64,000 nucleotides of DNA. It comes from Ideonella_A intermedia_A (GTDB taxonomy: Bacteria > Pseudomonadota > Gammaproteobacteria > Burkholderiales > Burkholderiaceae_C). The position numbers and the translations under genes were made by a program. The notes under the pieces are model-generated. The model did no database searches, was not told where the DNA came from, and saw only the letters and a list, made by a program, of their open reading frames with translations. The DNA is taken from the NCBI GenBank assembly GCA_943370175.1, contig CALRPU020000030.1, positions 1 to 64,000 on the forward strand. Direction: 5' to 3'. Positions 8,623 through 16,654 of this stretch are shown piece after piece. The stretch's first letter is position 1. Each line of letters starts with the position of its first letter.

Positions 8623-10749
8623 ATGATCCGCCGTCGCCACCTTGTTCCCCTTTGCCTGGGCGCCGCCCTGGGCCTGAGCGCCTGCGGCGTGCCACGGGCC
8701 GCGTCGGCGCCGCCGTCGAGCGCGTCGATCAGCGCCTCGACCCGCGCCACGCCCGACCCCTCGGCCCCCCGGCCCAGCTTGCGCGCCTACCGAGACGAAG
8801 CCGAGCTGACCCTGGCGCTTGAGCGGTGGCGCACCGCCTCGCAGGCGCTGCAAGCCAGCGCGCCCCGGGTGATGTTCAGCGGCAGCAAGGCGGTCACCGG
8901 CGCCGTGCCCATGCCGGCCCCATTGGCCATGGCGGCGGCCCCGGCGGCGACCACCGCGGGCAATGGCCCGTCGGCCGCCGAATCGTCGGCCCGGCGCGAC
9001 GACGACGGCATCACCAACGTGCAGACCGCGGGCGTCGACGAGGGGGGCATCGTCAAGCGCGCGGGCGACCACCTGGTGGTGCTGCGCCGTGGTCGCCTGT
9101 TCACCATCAAGGTGGGTGGCGACGCCCTCGCCCCGGTGGCCCAGGTGGACGCCTACGCCCCGGGCAGCAACCCCCAGGGGGCCTGGTATGACGAGCTGCT
9201 GGTGTCGGGCCGCACCGTGGTGGTGGTTGGCTACAGCCACCAGCGCGGCGGCACCGAGATCGGCCTGTTCGACCTGGGCACCGACGGCAGCCTGACTTAC
9301 CGCGCCACCCACCACCTGCGCAGCTTCGACTACTACGCGGCGCGCAACTACGCGAGCCGGCTGGTCGGCAAGACGCTGGTCTTCTACAGCCCCACCCTGC
9401 TGCAGCCCGACCAGCCACCGCTGCCGATGTTCCCGGGCTGGCGGCGCTGGCGCAACGCGCCCACGCCGCCCGAGTTCGAGCGCATCCTGCCGGCCACCCG
9501 CATCTACCGCACCGACGACGAGCTCGCGCCCGGCGAGCCGCTGGCCCTGCACACCGTGACGCAGTGCGACCTTGACGGTGCCGACCTGGGTTGCCGGTCC
9601 AGCGCGGTGCTGGGCCCGGCTGGGCGGGTGTTCCATGTGTCGGCCGGGTCGGTGTATGTGTGGACCACCGCGCCGCGCCGCCGTGCCGCGGCAACACCGC
9701 CCGACGCGGCGCGCCCCGCCCCGGCCGAGCCGCCGCGCTCGGCGGTGTTTCGCCTGCCGCTGGACGGCACCGCGCCCACCGCCTTGAAGACCGCCGGCGC
9801 GCCGATCGACCAGATGTCCTTCCTGGAGGACGCCAGCGGGCACCTGAACGTGCTGCTGCGCGAGGGCGGGGGCGGTGAGTCGATGTTCGACGGCGAGCGC
9901 GCGGCCGGGGGCGAGCTGGCGCTGCTGCGGGTGCCGCTGGCCGCCTTCGGCGACGGCAGCACCGCCGCCCGCCGCCAGCATTACCAGCGCCTGCCCGCCG
10001 CGCCCCGCGGCGCGCTGCAAAACCGCTACATCGGCGATTGGCTGTTGTGGGGCGCCGCCAGCGGCGGCGGCAACGACCCCCGTGACACCAACGGCACGAA
10101 CGGCAACCCCCCCACCGCCTGGGCCTTGCGCTACGCCAGCGCGGCCGAGCCACTGGCCCTGCGCACCGACCACGCGGTCGAGCGCATCGAGGCCCTGGGC
10201 AACGACGCGGTGCTGGTGGGCAACCGCGGGGCCGAGCTGAGCTTCAGCGCCTTCACGCTGGGGCGCGAGCCGCGGCTGGCCAGCACCTTCCGCCGCGAGG
10301 GCGCGCGCCAGGGTGAAACCCGCACCCACGGCTTCTTCTACCGCCCCATGGCGCCCGACGAAGGCTTGCTGGGCTTGCCGGTGCTCGCCGCCGCGCGCGG
10401 CCGGGCGGGCCCAGCCACGGCCCCGTCTCCGGCCGTCTACCGCGGCGACCGCGGCTCGGCCAGCGTGCTCTACCTGCGCTGGCGCCAGCAGGCCTTCCGC
10501 CCGCTGGGCGAACTGGCCAGCGCCGATGGTCCGGCGCTGCCCGACCAGTGCAAGGCCTCGTGCGTGGACTGGTATGGCAACGCCCGGCCGATCTTCATCG
10601 GCGAGCGGGTGTTCGCCTTGTTGGGCTACGAGCTGGTGGAAGGCCAGCTGGCCGACGATGTCGACCGCGTGCAGGAGCGCCGGCGCATCAGCTTCGCCCC
10701 CGCTGCGGCGTTGCGCCCGGGCGAGCGCTACTCCCCGTTCACCGAGTGA
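8623..10749 (+). CDS. Beta-propeller domain lipoprotein
   Basis: A 708-aa secreted protein resembling the family of extracellular proteins with a C-terminal beta-propeller distantly related to WD-40 repeats. The N-terminus has a lipobox (GLSACG, Cys near residue 22) after a short hydrophobic stretch, so it is probably a membrane-anchored lipoprotein. Family marks are TNVQTAGVDEGGIVK near residue 130, where the propeller begins, LLVSGRTVVVVGY, and repeated strand-turn units to the end. The family's biochemical role is not known to me. ATG 8623 is chosen for the lipoprotein signal. Its last 11 bases (10739-10749) overlap the end of the convergent permease gene. Confidence 0.82.
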   Translation: MIRRRHLVPLCLGAALGLSACGVPRAASAPPSSASISASTRATPDPSAPRPSLRAYRDEAELTLALERWRTASQALQASAPRVMFSGSKAVTGAVPMPAPLAMAAAPAATTAGNGPSAAESSARRDDDGITNVQTAGVDEGGIVKRAGDHLVVLRRGRLFTIKVGGDALAPVAQVDAYAPGSNPQGAWYDELLVSGRTVVVVGYSHQRGGTEIGLFDLGTDGSLTYRATHHLRSFDYYAARNYASRLVGKTLVFYSPTLLQPDQPPLPMFPGWRRWRNAPTPPEFERILPATRIYRTDDELAPGEPLALHTVTQCDLDGADLGCRSSAVLGPAGRVFHVSAGSVYVWTTAPRRRAAATPPDAARPAPAEPPRSAVFRLPLDGTAPTALKTAGAPIDQMSFLEDASGHLNVLLREGGGGESMFDGERAAGGELALLRVPLAAFGDGSTAARRQHYQRLPAAPRGALQNRYIGDWLLWGAASGGGNDPRDTNGTNGNPPTAWALRYASAAEPLALRTDHAVERIEALGNDAVLVGNRGAELSFSAFTLGREPRLASTFRREGARQGETRTHGFFYRPMAPDEGLLGLPVLAAARGRAGPATAPSPAVYRGDRGSASVLYLRWRQQAFRPLGELASADGPALPDQCKASCVDWYGNARPIFIGERVFALLGYELVEGQLADDVDRVQERRRISFAPAAALRPGERYSPFTE

Positions 10750-11566
10750 GCAGCCGCCGCGTCGCGTAGCTCAGCACGTCCACCAGCGCCACCAGCAGCA
10801 GCATCGCCACCAGGATGGTGGCGGTCTTGCCCATGTGGAACAGGCCCATGTGGAAGGCCAGCAGCTGGCCCAGCCCGCCGGCGCCCACCACGCCCAGCAC
10901 CGCGGCCGCGCGGATGTTGTTTTCCCAGCGGTACAGGGTGTAGCTCATCAGCTGCGGCAGCACCTGCGGCAGGGTGGCGTACAGGAACACGCGCAGTTTG
11001 CCCACGCCGTGGGTGCGCAGCGCCTCGCCGGGGCCGGTGGGCAGGTTCTCGATGGCCTCGGCGAACAGCCGGCCCAGCACACCCGCGGTGTGGATGGCCA
11101 GCGCCAGCGTGCCGGCCATGGGCCCCAGCCCCGCGGCGATCAGCAGCAGCGCGGCCCACACCAGCTCGGGCACGCTGCGCAGCGCGTTCAGCAACAGGCG
11201 CACTGGCGCGCGCGCGCGGGCCGCGTCGCCGGGGTGAAACCGGCTGGCCGGCAGCGCCAGGGCCAGGCCCGCCACGGCGGCGATCAACGTGCCCAGCGCC
11301 GACATCGCCAGCGTTTCGAGCGTGGCCCAGCCGACTTTTGCCAGGAAGGCCGGCTGCGTGTCCGGCGGAAAGAACTCGCCCAGGAAGCGCCCCATGCTGC
11401 GCGCCGCGTCCAGCGACAGGAACTGCGCCCACTGCAGGTTCAGCGACCAGAAGCTGGCCACCACCAGCGCCACCAGGGCCAGCACGAACCAGCAGCTTTT
11501 GCAGCGCGCGCTCCACAGCGGCGGCGGCAGCCGGTAGGGCGGGTTGGCGGCGTGGCGGCGGTCCAT
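10739..11566 (-). CDS. phnE: PhnE-type ABC permease 2 (putative selenium oxyanion importer)
   Basis: A 275-aa inner-membrane permease of the phosphonate/phosphite (PhnE) family, with six or so hydrophobic segments. The EAA-type loop that docks with the ATPase lies around GEALRTHGVGKLRVFLYATLP. It starts at ATG 11566, 14 bases after the preceding permease gene, as the last gene of senA-phnD-phnC-phnE-phnE. The two permeases are homologous but diverged, so the channel is probably a heterodimer. By family it would carry phosphonate or phosphite. Operon position with senA suggests selenium oxyanion instead, which is inference. The stop overlaps the convergent lipoprotein gene by 11 bases. Confidence 0.85.
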   Translation of the reverse strand: MDRRHAANPPYRLPPPLWSARCKSCWFVLALVALVVASFWSLNLQWAQFLSLDAARSMGRFLGEFFPPDTQPAFLAKVGWATLETLAMSALGTLIAAVAGLALALPASRFHPGDAARARAPVRLLLNALRSVPELVWAALLLIAAGLGPMAGTLALAIHTAGVLGRLFAEAIENLPTGPGEALRTHGVGKLRVFLYATLPQVLPQLMSYTLYRWENNIRAAAVLGVVGAGGLGQLLAFHMGLFHMGKTATILVAMLLLVALVDVLSYATRRLLTR

Positions 11567-11580
11567 GGGGGGTGGTGGCC

Positions 11581-12438
11581 TCAGCCGAGCGCGCGCCGCA
11601 GGCCGGTGCTGACCCGGTCGGCCAGTGCCACCAGGGCCACGAAGACCAGCAGCATGGTCAGCACCTCGCCGCCGTTGAACATCTTCATCGAGTTGTCCAG
11701 CTCCTGCCCCAGCCCGCCCGCGCCCACGAAGCCCAGCACCACCGACGAGCGGATCGCGCACTCCCAGCGGTAGACCGTGTAGGAACTGAGCTCGGCGGCG
11801 TTTTGCGGCAGCAGCCCATAGAAGAAGGCCTGCAGCCGGGTGCTGCCGTTGCGCAGCAGGCTTTCGCTGGCGTGGGTCTCGCCGCTTTCCAGGATCTCGG
11901 CGTAGACCTTGCCCAGCATGCCGCCATAGGTCAGCGCGATGGCCAGCACGCCCGCCGTCGGGCCCAGCCCCACCACCCGCACGAACACCAGCGCCCACAC
12001 CAGTTCCGGCACGCTGCGCAGCACGATCAGCAGGCCGCGCGCGCCCTGGCGCAGCCAGAACGGCCCCAGCGCCATGCGGCCGCTCAACGCCGACACCGAC
12101 AACACGCGCGTGGCCACCAGCGCCAGCGGCACCGCCAGCAGCAGTGCCAGGCTCATGCCCGCGGTGGCGATGGCCACGGTGCGCCACGACTGCAGCGCCA
12201 CCATCTGCAAGAACTCCGCGCTGTGCGCCGGCGGCAGAAAGCTGGCCAGAAAGCGCCCCACCACCTGGCGGCTGCGCTCGTCGAACATCGTCCAGGGGCG
12301 GAATTCGGTGGCCACCGCCAGCGGCCACAGCAGCACCAGCGCCGCCACGGTCCAGCCCAGGCGCGACAGCCACGCCGGGTCGCGCAGCGCGGGGGACGCG
12401 GACGGGCCGGACGAGGGCGTGGTGCTGAGCGCGGCCAT
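11581..12438 (-). CDS. phnE: PhnE-type ABC permease 1 (putative selenium oxyanion importer)
   Basis: A 285-aa integral membrane permease of the PhnE family and first of two tandem copies. A cytoplasmic N-terminus rich in Ser/Pro is followed by hydrophobic segments. RSVPELVWALVFVRVVGLGP and GFVGAGGLGQELD are typical of phosphonate-type permeases. The EAA loop region around ESLLRNGSTRLQAFFYGLLP should contact the PhnC-like ATPase encoded 14 bases upstream. It presumably pairs with the second permease to form the translocation path of the PhnD/PhnC system. Specificity cannot be read from the permease itself. Confidence 0.87.
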   Translation of the reverse strand: MAALSTTPSSGPSASPALRDPAWLSRLGWTVAALVLLWPLAVATEFRPWTMFDERSRQVVGRFLASFLPPAHSAEFLQMVALQSWRTVAIATAGMSLALLLAVPLALVATRVLSVSALSGRMALGPFWLRQGARGLLIVLRSVPELVWALVFVRVVGLGPTAGVLAIALTYGGMLGKVYAEILESGETHASESLLRNGSTRLQAFFYGLLPQNAAELSSYTVYRWECAIRSSVVLGFVGAGGLGQELDNSMKMFNGGEVLTMLLVFVALVALADRVSTGLRRALG

Positions 12439-12452
12439 GAAGCGCCGGGGCC

Positions 12453-13301
12453 TCAGCGGCAGTGCATCACCGCCGCCGCAGCGGGGGCGGCGAGGGCGTC
12501 CAGGTCGTGCAGCCCGGGAGGCAGCGGGGCCGCGGCGACCAACTCATGCTCGTGCTGTGCGTACAGCGCTTGAAGCCGGTCCGGCGTGACCTCGGCCGCC
12601 GGCAGGTCGAACACCACCCGGCCGTCGCGCAAACCCACGATGCGCGCAAACGCGGCCAACGCCATGTCGACCTGGTGCAGCGAAGCCACCAGCGTCACCC
12701 CGCGTTGCCGCGCTTCGTCGCACAGGGTGGTGACGGCTTGGCGGGCCCGGGTGGGGTCGAGCGCCGACAGGGGTTCGTCAACCAGCCACAGCGCGGCCGG
12801 CGACAGCAGCGCGCGCGCCAGGCCCACGCGCTGGCGTTCGCCGCCGGACAGCCGGTCGACGCGGTCGAACAGCTTGTCGGCCAGGTCAAAGCGGTCCAGC
12901 GCGGCGTGGGCGCCGGGGATGTCGCTCGGGTAGGCCAGGGACCGCAGGCTGGCCAGCAGCCCTTGCGCGGGCAGCCGACCCGCCAGCACCGCGGTGACCA
13001 CGCGCTGGCGTGGCGGCAGGGGCGGCACCTGGGGCGCCAGAAAAAGCCGCCCGCGCAGCACCTGCAGCTTGCGGCGTGGCAGCGCCCACGGCGCCGCACC
13101 GTCCAGTTGCAATTGGCCTTGGGTGGGCGGCAGCGCGCAGGCCATCGCTTGCAGCAGGCTGGTCTTGCCGGCGCCGGACGGGCCGATCACCGCCACCTGC
13201 TCGCCCGGCGCGACGGCCAAGTCGATGCCACGCAGTGCGTCGGGTGCGCCGGGCCGGGCCGCCGGGTGGCGGGCGGCCAGCGCACTCAAGTTCAAACGCA
13301 T
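12453..13301 (-). CDS. phnC: PhnC-type ABC transporter ATPase (putative selenium oxyanion importer)
   Basis: A 282-aa ATP-binding protein of the phosphonate import (PhnC) family. Walker A is GPSGAGKTS near residues 40-48, the ABC signature is LSGGERQR near 152-159, Walker B is LWLVDEPLSALDP near 172-184, and the switch histidine is in SLHQVD. It energises the two PhnE-like permeases downstream. It is 14 bases from the first permease and 40 bases after the phnD-like gene on the same strand. The C-terminal ~45 residues are Ala/Pro-rich and longer than in the classical protein. The link to selenium rests on operon context only. Confidence 0.88.
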   Translation of the reverse strand: MRLNLSALAARHPAARPGAPDALRGIDLAVAPGEQVAVIGPSGAGKTSLLQAMACALPPTQGQLQLDGAAPWALPRRKLQVLRGRLFLAPQVPPLPPRQRVVTAVLAGRLPAQGLLASLRSLAYPSDIPGAHAALDRFDLADKLFDRVDRLSGGERQRVGLARALLSPAALWLVDEPLSALDPTRARQAVTTLCDEARQRGVTLVASLHQVDMALAAFARIVGLRDGRVVFDLPAAEVTPDRLQALYAQHEHELVAAAPLPPGLHDLDALAAPAAAAVMHCR

Positions 13302-13341
13302 GGCGAGGGCGGCTCAGCGCGGCCGGGCCGCCCCAGTGCCA

Positions 13342-14211
13342 TCACAGCAGGCCGGCGCCGCGGGCGGCGGCTTCGATGCCCTTGTAGTTGTCGGGCGTGC
13401 TGGGCACGAACTTGGTGGCGCGCTGCAGGTCCAGGATTTCCTTGCCTTCCGCGGTGTCCTTGCTCAGGGCCAGCAGGGCGGCGCTGAGCTTTTCGCGCAG
13501 GGCGGCGGGCATGTCGGCGTGCACCGTCCAGTTGTAGTCGTAGTACGGGGGCGTGGTGTAGAAGACCCGCACCTGGGCCGGGTCGACCTTCTTGTCGGTC
13601 ACGAACTTTTCCCACACCGAGATGTTCAGTGCCCCCGCCTGCACCTTGCCCGACGTGACGGCGGCGATGGTGGCGTCGTGCGCGCCGCTGAAGGCCACGC
13701 GCTTGAAGTCCTTGTCCGGGTTCAGCCCGGCTTCCATCAGGAAGCTGCGCGGCATCAGGTGGCCCGAGGTGCTGCTTTGCGAGCCAAAGCTGACGTCCTT
13801 GCCTTTCAGGTCGGCCAGTGTCTTGATGGCCGGGTCGCTGGTGATGAAGACCGAGCGGAACTTGGTGTCTTCCTCCCGCTGGGCCAGCGGCAGCATCTTG
13901 CCGCCCGAACGCACATTGGCCTGCACGAAGGTGAAGCCACCGAACCACGCCAGGTCGACCTTCTTGTTGACCAGGGCCTCCACCGACGCAGCGTAGTCGG
14001 TCACTGGCGTGTACTCGACCTTCATGCCGAGCTTGGCCTCAAGGTACTTCATCAGCGGCGCCGCCTTGCGCGCCAACTCGGTCGGCGATTCGTCGGGGAT
14101 GGCGGTCACACGGAGCACCTGCTGTGCCTGGGCGGCGGCGCCGAGGGCGAACAGGCTGCAGGCGGCAACGAGGCGGATCAGGCCGAGGCGGCGGGCGGGG
14201 ATGGTGGACAT
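13342..14211 (-). CDS. phnD: PhnD-like periplasmic binding protein, putative selenate/selenite-type
   Basis: A 289-aa periplasmic solute-binding protein of the phosphate/phosphite/phosphonate (PhnD) superfamily with a cleavable signal peptide (to about residue 29, AAAQAQ). The mature part begins VLRVTAIPDESPTEL. DLAWFGGFTFVQA and SQSSTSGHLMPRSFL form the ligand-facing loops of the PhnD fold. From memory, NCBI has a subfamily named 'putative selenate ABC transporter substrate-binding protein' defined by its neighbourhood with senB-like glycosyltransferases and EgtB-like proteins, and this protein fits that setting. It begins 62 bases after senA on the same strand, with GGAG nine bases upstream of ATG. 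The ligand is inferred, not shown. Confidence 0.82.
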   Translation of the reverse strand: MSTIPARRLGLIRLVAACSLFALGAAAQAQQVLRVTAIPDESPTELARKAAPLMKYLEAKLGMKVEYTPVTDYAASVEALVNKKVDLAWFGGFTFVQANVRSGGKMLPLAQREEDTKFRSVFITSDPAIKTLADLKGKDVSFGSQSSTSGHLMPRSFLMEAGLNPDKDFKRVAFSGAHDATIAAVTSGKVQAGALNISVWEKFVTDKKVDPAQVRVFYTTPPYYDYNWTVHADMPAALREKLSAALLALSKDTAEGKEILDLQRATKFVPSTPDNYKGIEAAARGAGLL

Positions 14212-14273
14212 GGGCGAACTCCGAGAAGAGGGCGCGATGATGCCACCGCGCCTTTGTCCCGTGCAGGGCGTGG

Positions 14274-15605
14274 TCAGCCCACGCAACTGCGGAACCCGGC
14301 GAACAAGTCGCTGCGCGACGGTGGAAAGTAGTTGCGGTAGCGCAGGTGCCGCAGCCGAGGCGCGGTGGCGAACGAGGCGCCGCGCAGCACGGGCCGGCCG
14401 TCGAACCAGGGCGCGGAGTAGTCGCGGTACGGGTGCGGGCGGAACCCGGGGTAGGGGGCGAATGGACTGGCGGTCCATTCCCACACGGCGCCCCATTGGA
14501 AGCTGGCCGACGTGTCCACCCGCGCGCCGGTCTCGGCCGCCAGCGCGGCCGACTCCCATTCGGCCTCGGTGGGCAGCCGGCGGCCCGCCCAGCGGCACCA
14601 GGCCTGGGCCTCGTGGTGCGTCAGGTGCAACGCGGGTTCGTCCGCCTCGGCGTGCACCCACCGATCGAAGCAGCGGCGCGCCCAGCCGGTGGGGCTGGCC
14701 GCGTCGCGCCGCAGCACCGCCGGGTGCCCTGCTGGCCCGCCGCTGGCGCGGCGCCAGGCCCGGCCTGCGTCGTCCCAGTGGGCGTCGTCGGCATAGGCGC
14801 CTTGGTCGATGAACGGCAGGAAGCGGCCCCAGGTCACCACACCGCGGTCGATGCGGCAGTCCGGCAGGTCGATGTCGTGGGCGCCCAGCTCGTTGTCGAA
14901 GTTGAAGCCACCGGGCGCGCTGCCCAGGCGGTGGCGGCGGGCGGGCAGCGCCAGCTCGCCATGGGCCGTCACCCGGGGCGGGCGGGCGGCCGGCAGCGCG
15001 TCGCCCACGTCCAGGCCCAGCCGGTGGGCCATGTAGACCCAGGCCTCGCGGTGCATGTCTTCGTGGTGCAGCGCGAGGCGAAACATGTAGAGCGCGTCGT
15101 CGCTGTCGTCGGCTTTGTCCAGCAGCGCGAGGCTGCGCTCGCGCACGGCAGCGGCGTAGCGCAGGGTGGTGGCCGCGTCCGGCAGGGGCAATTGCCAACG
15201 CTGCCCGTGGGGCACGCGGCTGGAGTCGTACAGTGCGTCCGCCTGGGCCAGCCACGACGGGCCGCGCGGGCCGTCGGGGTCGGCGCGGTCACCGTCGTGG
15301 CGCTGGGCCAGACGGCCTACCCACCATTCCTCGAACCACGCCACGTGCCCCAGCTCCCACAGTGGAAGATTGAGCTCCGCCGCCTGCGGCACGCGGTGCG
15401 CGGCCGGCGCCAGCGCGCGGTCGTAAGCGGCCCACAGGCGCAGCAGCCGGTCCCGCGCGTCCGCCAGGGCCTCGACCAACAGCGGCCGGTGGCCGTGCCG
15501 CACGGCGTGGGCATCGTCGATCGGCGCCTGCGTCCCGGCGGGGCTGACGCGGCCGGACACGCCTTCGGGCTTCGGGCTCAGCGGCTCACCGCGGACAACG
15601 GACAT
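14274..15605 (-). CDS. senA: Selenoneine synthase SenA (EgtB-like)
   Basis: A 443-aa protein with an N-terminal DinB-like helical domain and a C-terminal formylglycine-enzyme/sulfatase-modifying fold, the EgtB architecture. The iron-binding facial triad is visible as His87 (LWELGHVAWFEEWW) and His181/His185 (HHEDMHRE). The FGE half contains RRLPTEAEWESAA and ends in AGFRSCVG. EgtB proteins join a thiol to trimethyl-histidine; the SenA branch uses selenosugar from SenB to make the selenoneine precursor. The SenA assignment rests on the divergent senB beside it. The annotated start lies 14 bases from the senB start. GTG at 15503 (codon 35) is a possible alternative, since conserved sequence begins soon after it. 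Confidence 0.85.
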   Translation of the reverse strand: MSVVRGEPLSPKPEGVSGRVSPAGTQAPIDDAHAVRHGHRPLLVEALADARDRLLRLWAAYDRALAPAAHRVPQAAELNLPLWELGHVAWFEEWWVGRLAQRHDGDRADPDGPRGPSWLAQADALYDSSRVPHGQRWQLPLPDAATTLRYAAAVRERSLALLDKADDSDDALYMFRLALHHEDMHREAWVYMAHRLGLDVGDALPAARPPRVTAHGELALPARRHRLGSAPGGFNFDNELGAHDIDLPDCRIDRGVVTWGRFLPFIDQGAYADDAHWDDAGRAWRRASGGPAGHPAVLRRDAASPTGWARRCFDRWVHAEADEPALHLTHHEAQAWCRWAGRRLPTEAEWESAALAAETGARVDTSASFQWGAVWEWTASPFAPYPGFRPHPYRDYSAPWFDGRPVLRGASFATAPRLRHLRYRNYFPPSRSDLFAGFRSCVG

Positions 15606-15619
15606 GGGGCAACCGGTTC

Positions 15620-16654
15620 ATGACAAAAACGAGGCGAACACGCCCGCGCATTGTGCTGGTGACGCCGGCCACCGCGGCGGCCAACAACGGCAACTGGCAG
15701 ACGGCGACCCGCTGGGCGCGCCACCTGGCCGACGTTGCCGACGTTGAGCTGTGCCAGCGCTGGGACGGCCAGCCCGCGGACGCCATGATCGCCCTGCACG
15801 CGCGCCGTTCGGCCGATGCGGTGGCGGCCTGGCACGCGGCGCGCGGCGGGGTGACCGCGCTGCAAGGCGCAACGCCACCATTGCTGCTGGTGCTGACCGG
15901 CACGGACTTGTACCGCGACATCCAGCACAACGCCGCCGCCCAGCGGTCCCTGGACCTCGCCGACCGCCTCGTGGTGCTCAACCGCCAGGGCGCGCTCGCG
16001 CTGCCCCCGCAGCACCGCGCCAAGTGCCGCGTGCTGCTGCAGTCCTGCCGTGCCCGCCAAACACAGGCCAAGACGACACGCCACCTGCGCGCCGTGATGG
16101 TGGGCCACCTGCGCGAAGAAAAGGACCCCCGCACCTACCTGCGCGCCGCCGAACGGCTGGCCCCGCGCCGCGACATCCTGCTGGACCACATTGGCGAGGC
16201 CATCGACCCCGCGCTGGGCGCGCTGGCGCGGCAGCGCGCGGCGGCGCAGCCCAACTACCGCTGGCTGGGCGGCCTGCCGCACGCCCGCACCCGCGACCGC
16301 ATCCAGGCCGCCCACGTGCTGGTGCACACCAGCCGCATGGAAGGCGGTGCCCACGTCGTGATGGAAGCCTTGCGCAGCGGCACGCCCGTGCTGGCGTCGC
16401 GCATCGACGGCAACGTCGGCCTGCTCGGCACGGACTACCCGGCGTTCATCGAGCCCGGCGACGCCGAGGCGCTGGCCCACTGGCTGTGCCGCCTGCGCGA
16501 CGACCCCGCGGTGCTGGCCGACCTGACCCAGCGCGCCGCTCGCCTGGCCCCTGCCTTCAGCCCCGAGCATGAGCGCGCCACCTTGCGGGCATTGCTCGCG
16601 GCGCTGTTGTCGTCGGACGGGCCGGTCAGCGCAGCGCCTGTCGCAGCAGCGTGA
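15620..16654 (+). CDS. senB: Selenosugar synthase SenB (TIGR04348-type glycosyltransferase)
   Basis: A 344-aa GT-B-fold glycosyltransferase of the family recorded as TIGR04348 and characterised as SenB, which forms a selenosugar from selenophosphate and a UDP-sugar during selenoneine synthesis. Family marks are IVLVTPA followed by NNGNWQTATRWA (residues 22-33), LTGTDLYRDI, VGHLREEKDP and the C-terminal nucleotide-sugar loop RMEGGAHVVMEALRSGTPVLAS. It is cytoplasmic. It is transcribed away from senA. No senC/selD (selenophosphate synthase) lies in the window. Its final 29 bases overlap the end of the convergent TPR gene. Confidence 0.87.
   Translation: MTKTRRTRPRIVLVTPATAAANNGNWQTATRWARHLADVADVELCQRWDGQPADAMIALHARRSADAVAAWHAARGGVTALQGATPPLLLVLTGTDLYRDIQHNAAAQRSLDLADRLVVLNRQGALALPPQHRAKCRVLLQSCRARQTQAKTTRHLRAVMVGHLREEKDPRTYLRAAERLAPRRDILLDHIGEAIDPALGALARQRAAAQPNYRWLGGLPHARTRDRIQAAHVLVHTSRMEGGAHVVMEALRSGTPVLASRIDGNVGLLGTDYPAFIEPGDAEALAHWLCRLRDDPAVLADLTQRAARLAPAFSPEHERATLRALLAALLSSDGPVSAAPVAAA

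Noticed and set aside
10739..14211. Ordinary phosphonate uptake operon
   Set aside because: No phosphonate-degrading genes are linked and the operon begins with senA; kept as an alternative only for substrate choice.
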